64,000 nt of DNA from Candidatus Dadabacteria bacterium. Its GTDB lineage: Bacteria > Desulfobacterota_D > UBA1144 > Nemesobacterales > Nemesobacteraceae. Each line of letters begins with the position of its first letter. The stretch's first letter is position 1. Shown in pieces: positions 35,063-43,105 of this stretch. The notes below the pieces were generated by a model. It had not been told where the DNA came from and ran no database searches. It saw nothing but the letters and a program-made list of their open reading frames with translations. Location of the stretch: contig OX638332.1 of assembly GCA_951812735.1 (NCBI GenBank), positions 504,732-568,731 on the forward strand, in the 5' to 3' direction. Made by a program: the position numbers and the translations under genes.

Positions 35063-35083
35063 ATACATAATTCCCTATATTTA
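34940..35083 (+). ncRNA. Putative right-end guide (omega) RNA region, element 1
   Basis: TnpB guide RNAs overlap the 3' end of tnpB and run to the right end. Here a perfect hairpin GCAAGGG-GTTG-CCCTTGC (35010-35027) precedes CTCGGCCAAGAACAGTG, and the same arrangement recurs in element 2 although the encoded amino acids differ there. Conservation of structure over protein suggests an RNA. Exact ends are not defined. Confidence 0.45.
35052..35083 (-). repeat. Right inverted repeat of TnpB element 1
   Basis: TGTCAACTTAAATACATAA, then a T in place of the left end's G, then TCCCTA; matches the reverse complement of 33804-33835. The tnpB stop codon (35060-35062) is inside it. Confidence 0.75.
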
Positions 35084-35101
35084 ATTGCCCATAATGTGGA
35101 C

Positions 35102-35325
35102 TTAGTTTACAACAAACAGTTCCCTTGAGAGGCCCGAGCGACTTATAATGGCATGGAGTGTACCAACTGGAATATCTTTGTTGCCATGACGAGGGCAATT
35201 ACAATTTTTCCAGTCCGTTTGTTTTCGTACTTGAAATGACTGCCTTTCGAACTCTTGAGCACAAATCCCGAGTTTAATAAGACTTCTCTTACTTTTTTGA
35301 AAGGCAGGGGGACAAGGCGGCTCAA
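35102..35325 (-). pseudogene. hicA: HicA mRNA interferase, frameshifted
   Basis: Reading from ATG 35325, the first part is a normal HicA: VREVLLNSGFVLKSSKGSHF with the catalytic His in KGSHFKY. After GKIVIA the frame leaves the family and stops at 35143. Shifting by one base near 35193-35197 restores the expected end, RHGNKDIPVGTLHAIISRSG and LSREL, to a stop at 35102. A single-base loss in GGGC is the simplest cause. The truncated form lacks the core strand and helix, so the toxin is probably inactive; a sequencing error or programmed shift is the alternative. Partner hicB is just upstream. Confidence 0.75.
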
Positions 35326-35329
35326 GATC

Positions 35330-35557
35330 CTACTTTGCTAAAGAAATTTGCACTGAACTGATATTCATAGGAGACATAAAGGCAGTTATTTCTTGAATCT
35401 CCGCCTCTGACATATCTTCAAGAAACAACTCCATTGCCTCTTTGTGGTGCTCAATGGCTTCTTTTTCCGTTTCTCCATAACTCGAAACCAGAGTTACTGG
35501 ACAAAGAGATACATAGGTATTCCCTTCTTTTCTTATTAACACCGCAAAATCTTTCAT
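35330..35557 (-). CDS. hicB: HicB-type antitoxin
   Basis: 75 residues from ATG 35557. MKDFAVLIRKEGNTYVSLCP followed by GETEKEAIEHHKEAMELFLED is the HicB RNase-H-like fold, in its short form without a DNA-binding tail. It neutralises HicA. The gene order is hicB then hicA with a 4-bp gap, the reverse of the textbook order but common. A perfect TATAAT ends 6 bp before this ATG, implying a leaderless message; a start at 35590 would instead place the -10 box inside the coding region. Confidence 0.8.
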   Translation of the reverse strand: MKDFAVLIRKEGNTYVSLCPVTLVSSYGETEKEAIEHHKEAMELFLEDMSEAEIQEITAFMSPMNISSVQISLAK

Positions 35558-35563
35558 GCCGGA

Positions 35564-35592
35564 ATTATAACACAATGCAATTTTTACCACAA
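35564..35592 (-). promoter_or_regulatory. Promoter of hicBA, probably leaderless
   Basis: On the minus strand TTGTGG (35587-35592), 17-bp spacer, TATAAT (35564-35569). A start 7 bp beyond the -10 would fall on or beside the ATG at 35557. Confidence 0.55.
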
Positions 35593-35839
35593 TCAGAAAC
35601 TTACTTGCCTGAAATCCTTGCGTTTTATCGACTTTTCAAGTTTCTCCGCAATCCATCTTCCCAACATGCATGTATTTAGGAGATAGGCTCCGGAATTCCA
35701 AGGTGTTTCGCCACCCGGAGCACAAGACTTGTCTATTGCATTTTACTGCTCACACAATGTCGTTTCCGCCGTCCCATTTTATCAGTTAGTTAAGTAAGGG
35801 ACTTCTTACCTTTCATCAAGCAATAAATTTATATAGCGG

Positions 35840-37174
35840 TTCACTGCTGTCCCGACGTTTTGAGCTAAGTGTGTTATAACCGGCTGATTACAAACATAAA
35901 ACAGCCGTTAAGAGATGCGGCTGACTTGAAGTCCAAAATCCGTTTTCCCATGATATCTGTACCTATCAGCATAACAGGAGACAGATATCATGTACACGGG
36001 GAAACTGGTTTTCACACAGCTCATGGATCATCTTCCGTGGGACACTTTCCACAGATACGTAAAACGTTATAACGGCACTCACAAAGTCAAATCATTTTTC
36101 TGCGCAGAACAATATCGCTGCATGGCTTTCGCCCAGCTTACCTGCAGAGAGAGCCTTCGCGACATAGAAACCTGTCTCCGCGCCCAAGTTAAAAGACTCT
36201 ACCACATGGGAATCACAAGCGGCATCTCACGCAGCACCCTCGCTGTCGCGAACCAGAATCGCAACTGGCACATCTACGCGGATTTCGCACAGCACCTTAT
36301 CCGCAAAGCCCGCCTGCTCTATCGTGATGACGACAATGGGCTGGATATTCCCGACACTGTCTACGCACTGGATTCTTCCACCATAGACCTCTGCCTTAAC
36401 CTGTTTCCGTGGGCCCGGTTCCGAAGAACAAAATCAGCGGTAAAACTCCATACCCTCCTTGACCTGCGTGGCTATATCCCCGCTTTCATTCACATTTCCG
36501 ACGGTAAACTCCATGATGTCAATCTCCTTGACCAACTTGTTCCCGAACCCGGGGCCTTTTATGTTATGGATCGAGCCTACCTCGACTTCACTCGCCTGTA
36601 TCGCCTCCACCAGTCTCTGTGCTTCTTCGTTCTGCGAACCAAAAAACACACACGGTATCGCCGTACCGACTATCGCAAAGTGGACCGTTCCACAGGACTT
36701 GTCTGTGACCACACAATTAAACTGACAGGAACAAAGAGCATCAAAGATTTCCCACAACCCCTGCGGGTAGTAAAGTATCGGGACAAGGAGCGTAACAAGA
36801 CCCTCACTTTCATCACAAACAATTTCTCGCTTCCTTCCATTACCATCTGCGAACTGTATCGGAACCGCTGGCATGTTGAACTGTTTTTCAAGTGGATCAA
36901 GCAACATCTTAGAATCAAGAGTTTTTACGGTCTATCGGAGAACGCCGTAAAATCTCAGATATGGATTGCGGTCTCGGTATATGTGCTTGTTGCGATTATC
37001 AAGAAGCCGCTTGCACTTGAGCAAAGTTTCCACACAATTTTACAGACTTTGAGCCTTACTCTGTTTGAAAAAATCCCGTTAAATCAGCTACTTACAACAG
37101 AACTGGATTTTTCTCCCGACCTCATGTATCGTAACCAACTGGAATTGTTTGATTAACATCAAGACACTAGTGAA
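35840..37174 (+). mobile_element. IS4-family insertion sequence
   Basis: About 1.33 kb around an intact transposase. Imperfect ends: TTCACTGCTGTCCCGACGTT at the left (35840-35859) against the reverse complement of AACATCAAGACACTAGTGAA at the right (37155-37174), matching at roughly three of four positions. No target duplication was identified with certainty. The 130 bp between the left end and the gene is non-coding. Confidence 0.7.
35990..37156 (+). CDS. IS4-family DDE transposase
   Basis: 388 residues, full length. N-terminal DUF4372-like region (QLMDHLPWDTFHRYVKRYNG), then the DDE core: first Asp in YALDSSTIDL, second Asp in YVMDRAYLDF, and the Y-(2)-R-(3)-E-(6)-K motif of IS4 in YRNRWHVELFFKWIK. 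Closest in pattern to the IS4Sa/ISPepr1-like groups. No stops or frameshifts, so it may be active. RBS: AGGAGA about 10 bp before the ATG. It separates hicBA from the collagen-like gene. Confidence 0.93.
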   Translation: MYTGKLVFTQLMDHLPWDTFHRYVKRYNGTHKVKSFFCAEQYRCMAFAQLTCRESLRDIETCLRAQVKRLYHMGITSGISRSTLAVANQNRNWHIYADFAQHLIRKARLLYRDDDNGLDIPDTVYALDSSTIDLCLNLFPWARFRRTKSAVKLHTLLDLRGYIPAFIHISDGKLHDVNLLDQLVPEPGAFYVMDRAYLDFTRLYRLHQSLCFFVLRTKKHTRYRRTDYRKVDRSTGLVCDHTIKLTGTKSIKDFPQPLRVVKYRDKERNKTLTFITNNFSLPSITICELYRNRWHVELFFKWIKQHLRIKSFYGLSENAVKSQIWIAVSVYVLVAIIKKPLALEQSFHTILQTLSLTLFEKIPLNQLLTTELDFSPDLMYRNQLELFD

Positions 37175-37250
37175 AGCCGATATTCTTTTTTTACGATAAG
37201 GGGCAGGAGTTTTATCTTCTGAATTTATAAAGGATTATCTGGAGGAAATT

Positions 37251-38849
37251 ATGAGCAGGTATTTATTGTTGGGAGTTGTTTTAATTGTTTTTGGGTTTAC
37301 GTTGGGGGTCTCTGAGTTTTCACATGCGCAGACAATTGACTGCAGTACTTATCAGCGTCCTTCCGATGCACCGGATCTGGATGACTTAATAGATGAGCTT
37401 GACGATACAGGTGAGTGCGTTGGATGCAATCTGATTTGCGCGGATTTGAACGATGAGAATTTAAGAAAAGCGAATTTGATCAGTGCGAATCTGTCCAGCG
37501 CGGATCTGGGCGACGCGAATCTTGCCGGGGCGAATTTGACCAGTGCGGACCTGACGGGTGCGGATTTGAGCGGCGCGGATTTGAGAAAGGCGTATTTGGC
37601 CGCCGCGACCTTGTACTATGCGGATTTTATCAACGCGGACTTGACCGGAGCGAATTTGACCAGTGCGACAGTTGACGATGCGGATTTTAGCGGAGCGGAT
37701 CTGGCGAGCGTGAATTTTACCAGTGCGGATATGCTCAATGCGGATTTTAGCGGGGCGGATTTAACAAGAGCGAATTTGAGCAACGCGCGGTTGCCCTTCG
37801 CGGATTTGAGCAACGGGGATTTGACGAAGGCTGATTTTAGCGGAGCGGATCTGAGCTTAGCGAATTTGAGCAACGCGGATTTGACGGACGCTAATTTTAC
37901 CGGGGCCAAATTGTCCGGAGCTAATCTTACGGGGGCTAATTTTGAGGATTCGGTTCAGACCGATATACCTGGACCTGAAGGGCCGGAGGGGCCACAAGGA
38001 CCTCAAGGAGAAACAGGGCCAAAGGGAGACAAGGGGGATAAAGGGGATACCGGTGACACCGGCGCGCAGGGACCGATAGGAGAAACCGGAGCCACTGGAG
38101 AGACCGGGGCGACAGGGCCGGAGGGGCCTAAGGGAAAAAAGGGGAAAAAGGGGGATAAAGGGGATACCGGTGACACCGGCGCGCAGGGACCGATAGGAGA
38201 AACCGGAGCCACTGGAGAGACCGGGGCGACAGGGCCGGAGGGGCCTAGGGGAAAAAAGGGGAAAAAGGGGGATACCGGAGACACGGGACCGGCTGGAGCC
38301 GATGGAGCTAAGGGTGATAAAGGCGATAAGGGGGATACCGGAGATACGGGACCGGCTGGAGCTGACGGAGCTAAGGGTGATAAAGGCGATAAGGGTGATA
38401 AGGGGGATACAGGAGACACGGGACCGGCTGGAGCCGATGGAGCTAAGGGTGATACCGGAGACACGGGACCGACTGGAGCTGACGGAGCTAAGGGTGATAC
38501 CGGAGACACGGGACCGACTGGAGCTGACGGAGCTAAGGGTGATACCGGAGACACGGGACCGGCTGGAGCTGACGGAGCCGATGGAGCTACCGGTGCGCAA
38601 GGAGCAACTGGAGCTACCGGAGCCGATGGAGTATCAAACTATGAAAGGATAACAGCCTCCGCGGAAAATAAGAGTAGTCTGTCTCTCGGTTGCACCGAAG
38701 GAAGGAAAGTTATAGGTGGTGGTTGTTTGATATCAGGTACTAACGATCTGGTTAAAGGCAGTTACCCAGGAAATTATTATTGGTACTGTTATACTGGCTA
38801 CGTCGCTGACAAAATTACAATTTATGCCATTTGTGCCGATGTTGACTAG
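37251..38849 (+). CDS. Secreted pentapeptide-repeat plus collagen-like fibre protein
   Basis: 532 residues. Signal peptide 1-26 ([18 protein letters not shown], cleavage near SHAQ). A short Cys pair (ECVGC) precedes about 35 pentapeptide repeats (A-D/N-L-x-x, residues about 62-235), a right-handed beta-helix fold. Residues 241-459 are about 73 uninterrupted G-X-Y triplets rich in GDK, GDT, GPA and GAD, a collagen triple helix. A C-terminal Cys-containing module (463-532: [21 protein letters not shown]) resembles the caps of other bacterial collagen-like proteins and may trimerise the fibre. RBS GGAGGA precedes the ATG. Likely a surface or extracellular stalk for host contact; the combination of two repeat folds in one protein is uncommon. 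Confidence 0.88.
   Translation: MSRYLLLGVVLIVFGFTLGVSEFSHAQTIDCSTYQRPSDAPDLDDLIDELDDTGECVGCNLICADLNDENLRKANLISANLSSADLGDANLAGANLTSADLTGADLSGADLRKAYLAAATLYYADFINADLTGANLTSATVDDADFSGADLASVNFTSADMLNADFSGADLTRANLSNARLPFADLSNGDLTKADFSGADLSLANLSNADLTDANFTGAKLSGANLTGANFEDSVQTDIPGPEGPEGPQGPQGETGPKGDKGDKGDTGDTGAQGPIGETGATGETGATGPEGPKGKKGKKGDKGDTGDTGAQGPIGETGATGETGATGPEGPRGKKGKKGDTGDTGPAGADGAKGDKGDKGDTGDTGPAGADGAKGDKGDKGDKGDTGDTGPAGADGAKGDTGDTGPTGADGAKGDTGDTGPTGADGAKGDTGDTGPAGADGADGATGAQGATGATGADGVSNYERITASAENKSSLSLGCTEGRKVIGGGCLISGTNDLVKGSYPGNYYWYCYTGYVADKITIYAICADVD
38046..38279 (+). repeat. 117-bp tandem duplication in collagen codons
   Basis: GATACCGGTGACACC recurs at 38046 and 38163, and the 117 bp (39 residues) after each are almost identical, differing mainly near the end (AAG against AGG). 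In-frame, so length changes do not break the protein. Confidence 0.8.
38406..38585 (+). repeat. 45-bp tandem repeats in collagen codons, about four copies
   Basis: A 45-bp unit (15 residues, [15 protein letters not shown]) starts at 38406, 38451, 38496 and 38541. The middle two copies are identical over the whole unit and the outer ones differ at a few bases. Identity at third positions indicates recent slippage or recombination. Confidence 0.8.
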
Positions 38850-38905
38850 GAACAGCACCGTAACGAGGCGTTTGGTGTAAAATAATAAAAAAATAGGAGG
38901 CAAGA

Positions 38906-39277
38906 ATGAAAAGGATAATAATTTCAATATTAACGCTATTAATGCTTTCAGGATTAGCGATGTTTCTCTACACCGATAATTCACTGGCTGATGAAGTTGT
39001 CTTATGCGTCAGCCAGAAAGACCAATCCGCGGTTTTAGTGGATGCGAAAGGCCTTTGCAGCGAAGGGAAGAATGAATATGTAATAAGCAGCTCAGAGATA
39101 AAGCGATCAGAAAACTTAGTACCCTTAGCTGTATTTTCGGACAACGAGAACTGCGATGAGGGCTCAACCGGAACTACAACGCAGATAGGTTTCGACAGGA
39201 ATGGCGACGGGACGCTCGGAGATGATGAAGTCATGATGAATTCCGGTTCATGCAGCCCAACCGGTCAGGAGGAATAG
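38906..39277 (+). CDS. Small exported protein with EF-hand-like loop
   Basis: 123 residues. Signal peptide or anchor at 1-28 (IIISILTLLMLSGLAMFL, then SLADE). Two Cys near the N-terminus, then NENCDEGSTGTTTQIGFDRN and DGTLGDDEVMMNSGSC: the D-R-N-G-D-G-x-L-x-x-x-E loop is a calcium-binding pattern. Similar C-G-x-G-x-x-x-x-x-G-x-D-x-N-x-D-G-x-L modules (DUF7151-like) accompany bacterial collagen-like proteins. It follows the collagen gene by 56 bp with AGGAGG as ribosome site, so it is likely cotranscribed and may cap or calcium-clamp the fibre. Confidence 0.65.
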   Translation: MKRIIISILTLLMLSGLAMFLYTDNSLADEVVLCVSQKDQSAVLVDAKGLCSEGKNEYVISSSEIKRSENLVPLAVFSDNENCDEGSTGTTTQIGFDRNGDGTLGDDEVMMNSGSCSPTGQEE

Positions 39278-39714
39278 ACAATAATAAATTTTTTAAATTG
39301 AGGAAGAAAAACAGGCACAAGTTGTCTTGGTAAAACAAAATAGTGAAAAAAAATAAAACATGAAATAGAACTGTCCACTTTCGTTATTTTCCACACCAGC
39401 CTCAAAGGGCGTAGCCCGAAGGGGCTGATGTGAAGCTGCGATGCCCGGCAAAGCAGGCTTTAACTGGCAAGATTTATTTGTTTATTTGGCAGGGTCATTT
39501 TACCCGCTATAGTGGCCAAACTATTTTTCCAATTTGGCAAAAGTAGCTTTCAAACTATACCAGTTAAAACCTGGTTATATTCCCTCAACTAGCACTTGAA
39601 ACTTAAGCAAACTACTTAATTTATTCCCTTTTTCGGTTAACATAATATCCCAGATTTTGTGAATTTCATGGCAAAACTATTTTTCCCATGTGGCAATTTC
39701 ATTTTTCCCGTTAC
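39278..39714. other. Non-coding stretch with IS21-like end motifs
   Basis: No gene. It contains repeated TGGCA...TTTTxCC motifs (near 39486, 39513, 39533, 39669 and 39691), the multi-repeat style of IS21-family ends, and one copy of a 33-bp sequence found again at 41869. A palindromic piece GGGCGTAGCCCGAAGGGGCT lies near 39410. The stretch stops abruptly where a duplicated piece of the collagen gene begins at 39715. Confidence 0.5.
39531..39563 (+). repeat. 33-bp direct repeat, copy 1
   Basis: AATTTGGCAAAAGTAGCTTT continuing through CAAACTATACCAG is repeated exactly at 41869-41901, same orientation. Confidence 0.85.
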
Positions 39715-40604
<890 letters not shown>

Positions 40605-40732
40605 GGTTAAGAAAGCCGATAGTGCTTTAGTTTTTTCGCAAATTTAAGTTTTCAGCATTTCTTCAGTGGAACCGCCTTGAAGAGGGGCGCTGATTCTCGG
40701 ACGCGTGCGGTGGGTTTACAACAAGGTCTAAA

Positions 40733-41416
40733 TCACCCGGTTGTGGGAGGCACTTCTCCGCCTAGTTCCTTAATCTTTGACTCAATCTCTATGATCTGTG
40801 TGCGTTGCTGGTCGTCTGGAATGCTGTCTTTGCGCAACAGATATAAGGCATCCAGATAGGCATCACAAGCGCGCTTCTTCTGCGCTTTAAACGCCAGCTT
40901 CTCTGCGCGCTCTATTTCTACCCCCAAACGCACCGCATCCATTTCTTGTCGAACAGCTAACTCCGTTTTCCTAATCTCCTCAACATCGTCAAGCTCGGTA
41001 TAGACGATGCTGAAACTCTCCAGAATCTTAGTGTAAGGCCGCGTCTTGCTGGCCGGCGTGGTTCCCGCCAGCGACTTCGAGCGCGCGTTGACAAGTTCCT
41101 GATCGATCCATTCTGAAACCGCCGCCTGTCTGTTAGTTTTTATCTTCTCGATGTTTTTGCTAGGCAGTGGTTGTGTGGTTGGAATGCCTCGCTTCTCGTA
41201 CTTTAGGAGCTTGTGAAAAGAGTCTAACGCAAGCTGTAGCCGTGACAGCATCGTGTCGAGCTTCCTTGTCTTAGACGCTATCTCCAAACTTTCATTGCCG
41301 ACTCGGAGTGTGTAAGAAACCTCTTCTTCCCAGTCGACGGCGCAGGGGTTGCAAAGCCCCTGGTTGTTGGTTGGCAACGTCCAACCTGAATTCTCGCAAA
41401 ATTTACACGTAGCCAT
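40733..41416 (-). CDS. Zinc-ribbon and coiled-coil protein, unknown
   Basis: 227 residues. Cys4-x2-Cys7 and Cys22-x2-Cys25 (CKFC, CNPC) form an N-terminal zinc ribbon. The rest is charged and helical, with a likely coiled coil over about 150-215 (EIRKTELAVRQEMDAVRLGV). No enzyme motif is seen. Codon use differs from the backbone, and it lies inside the accessory island between a broken fibre gene and repeat clusters. AGGAGGAGGA before the ATG supports the start. The role is unknown; DNA or RNA binding is possible. Confidence 0.6.
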   Translation of the reverse strand: MATCKFCENSGWTLPTNNQGLCNPCAVDWEEEVSYTLRVGNESLEIASKTRKLDTMLSRLQLALDSFHKLLKYEKRGIPTTQPLPSKNIEKIKTNRQAAVSEWIDQELVNARSKSLAGTTPASKTRPYTKILESFSIVYTELDDVEEIRKTELAVRQEMDAVRLGVEIERAEKLAFKAQKKRACDAYLDALYLLRKDSIPDDQQRTQIIEIESKIKELGGEVPPTTG

Positions 41417-41510
41417 GATTCTCTTCCTCCTCCTTTAGGTAGAAAAAACAGCGATCATTCTAACACAATCGCCCGAAAAGAAAATTAAGCAGCTAGCTTA
41501 ATCTTACTGA

Positions 41511-41628
41511 TCTCCCGGAAATATCTCCCGGAAAACGTGGGGCGGGGAAATGTCTCCCGGAAAACGTTCTATACTCGCCTGACATCCCTAGAACTTTAGA
41601 AATGTCTCCCGGAAATGTCTCCCGGAAA
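41511..41628 (+). repeat. Iteron-like cluster of five TCTCCCGGAAA
   Basis: The 11-mer TCTCCCGGAAA occurs at 41511, 41524, 41553, 41604 and 41618, same strand, with irregular spacing of 13, 29, 51 and 14 bp. Three copies are preceded by ATG. Could be transposase-binding repeats of an IS end, or iterons of a small replicon. Confidence 0.7.
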
Positions 41629-41868
41629 CAAAAGTAGCGATTTAGTAGCGCTCGTGTTATTCTTGCTTAATGCCTTGATATTGTTGCTTTTTTATCGGAT
41701 TTCCCCCCGGATTCTTGGGCAATTTGATATTTCAAGCGCTAGAAAATCGCTAAAATCGCTATATAATCGCTCATCGGATTTTGAGCTTCGGTCAGCGCGA
41801 GATTGACGGAAATATACAAGGATGGCAGGAGATTACGAGATGTAGGGCTTTGGCAGAGTCATCTTTTA

Positions 41869-41901
41869 AATTTGGCAAAAGTAGCTTTCAAACTATACCA
41901 G
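41869..41901 (+). repeat. 33-bp direct repeat, copy 2
   Basis: Exact copy of 39531-39563. It is preceded by TTGGCAGAGTCAT, close to the TTGGCAGGGTCAT before copy 1, so the shared unit extends with changes to about 50 bp. Confidence 0.85.
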
Positions 41902-41924
41902 CGTCATTTCTTTTGATCGTCCGT

Positions 41925-43037
41925 TCAGCTTGCATCATGGCCTGAACCGGTAATCTCGCTTATGTCACTGATCCCGTTTTTATCCATAAACTCTAAAAGC
42001 CCCCTGTTTATCGAGTTCGCAACCGAAAGACCCTCTCCGCGAAGACCCGTGACCACCTGAAGGGCCTTGGCACCCGCGCGAAGTTTCTCAAGCGCAGAAG
42101 CTGTGTCGCAAACGCCCCCGACCCCGATTATCTCAAGCTCCTCGCCCGCGGTGCGGTAGATGTGGGAAATAATAGACGTTGAAAGCGCCCTGTACTCAAG
42201 ATCGTTTCCGCTTATTCCCCCGGGAAGACCCTCCCACTTCACGCCGTATTTTGCCTTGAGGGCCCGGTTGTCACTCGTATTGGTAGCAATTACGCCCGAA
42301 ATCCCGGAATCGATCACGACCCCAAGGAGATCGTCTATCGCACCTAGGGAAAGATCCGGGGAGATTTTTACAAACAGTGGTTTCCCCACGCCTGAGGAAT
42401 CAACAAGTGACTCCGTTACCGCACGTATTATCTCCCCAAGGCGCCCTCCGTCCTGAAGCTTCCTTAACCCCGGGGTGTTGGGGGAACTTACATTTATGGC
42501 GAAGTAGGTAGCGTCCGAGCGGAATTTCCGAGCGACGGCGGCGTAGGCCCGCGGGGCATCCTCATGGCTTACGTCAGAGTTTATGCCCAAGTTTATTCCC
42601 GCGGGCATATCGAGGCGGCCGTACCGCCTGAGGTTCTCAAGGACAGCATCCATCCCCGGGCTGTTAAGACCAAGGGAATTAAGGCACACATCGGGGGTAA
42701 CCATAAACTGCCTGGGTTTGGGATTTCCCCTCTGGGGCCTCTCCACAACCGAACCCACCTCGACCCCCGCAAAACCAATCGAGTAAAGCGCCCGAAGCGC
42801 CCTCCCGGTCTTGTCCCAGCCCGCGCCCACGATAAGCGGATTCTCAAAAGGCACGCCGGCTACGGTGACGCCTAACCTTTTGTCCTCGAACCTGCTTCCG
42901 CTGCTTGCGGCTAGCTCAAGGAGTCTCAGTGTAAGACCCGAGAACTCGCAGAGGTGCATGAGTTCCTTTACGTTATGGTGCCACGTTTCAGAATCAAGAC
43001 GGTCAAGAACCGGCCTTAGGAAAGTTTTGTAGATCAT
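41925..43037 (-). CDS. pyrD: Dihydroorotate dehydrogenase, quinone-dependent (class 2)
   Basis: 370 residues with the N-terminal helical membrane-association arm of class 2 (IYKTFLRPVLDRLDSETWHH). FMN-binding barrel: VGAGWDKTG, VEVGSVVERPQRGNPKPR, catalytic Ser in NVSSPNTPGLRKLQ, PLFVKISPDLS and the ISGVIATNT block. It oxidises dihydroorotate with electrons passed to the quinone pool, here presumably menaquinone from the mqn route. It lies 68 bp downstream of ychF on the same strand. Its C-terminal end marks the return to backbone after the accessory island. Confidence 0.96.
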   Translation of the reverse strand: MIYKTFLRPVLDRLDSETWHHNVKELMHLCEFSGLTLRLLELAASSGSRFEDKRLGVTVAGVPFENPLIVGAGWDKTGRALRALYSIGFAGVEVGSVVERPQRGNPKPRQFMVTPDVCLNSLGLNSPGMDAVLENLRRYGRLDMPAGINLGINSDVSHEDAPRAYAAVARKFRSDATYFAINVSSPNTPGLRKLQDGGRLGEIIRAVTESLVDSSGVGKPLFVKISPDLSLGAIDDLLGVVIDSGISGVIATNTSDNRALKAKYGVKWEGLPGGISGNDLEYRALSTSIISHIYRTAGEELEIIGVGGVCDTASALEKLRAGAKALQVVTGLRGEGLSVANSINRGLLEFMDKNGISDISEITGSGHDAS

Positions 43038-43105
43038 GCCCTCTTGAGAATTCTATCCGAACAAGGCGTCTGCAGGCAAAACCGACCTTGAAAGTGAGCG
43101 GGGAA

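Larger units (their letters stand above)
33804..35083 (+). mobile_element. TnpB element 1 with terminal inverted repeats (IS605/IS1341-like)
   Basis: A 1.28-kb unit: left inverted repeat, a promoter-like GGTATAATATAG (33861-33872), a tnpB gene, and a right inverted repeat that includes the tnpB stop codon. No tnpA (Y1 or serine transposase) is present, so it moves in trans or not at all. IS200/IS605 units normally lack long terminal inverted repeats, so the ends are unusual. A second copy of the same lineage lies at 56435-57680. Confidence 0.75.
41417..41924. other. Non-coding stretch with repeat clusters
   Basis: Holds the TCTCCCGGAAA cluster and the second 33-bp direct repeat (separate entries), and a run of ATCGCT repeats at about 41740-41770. 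A 63-codon frame (41615-41806) starts in the repeats and has one hydrophobic run, but its low-complexity make-up makes it doubtful. Confidence 0.5.

Noticed and set aside
38046-38585. Regular repeats that could suggest a CRISPR array
   Set aside because: Units are contiguous, in frame, and encode collagen triplets; no unique spacers and no cas genes.
37857-38600. Long minus-strand frames rich in Ser-Pro-Val repeats opposite the collagen region
   Set aside because: Direct product of reading the G-X-Y repeat DNA backwards.
41615-41806. 63-codon frame with one hydrophobic segment
   Set aside because: Starts within the TCTCCCGGAAA repeats, low-complexity end, no ribosome site.
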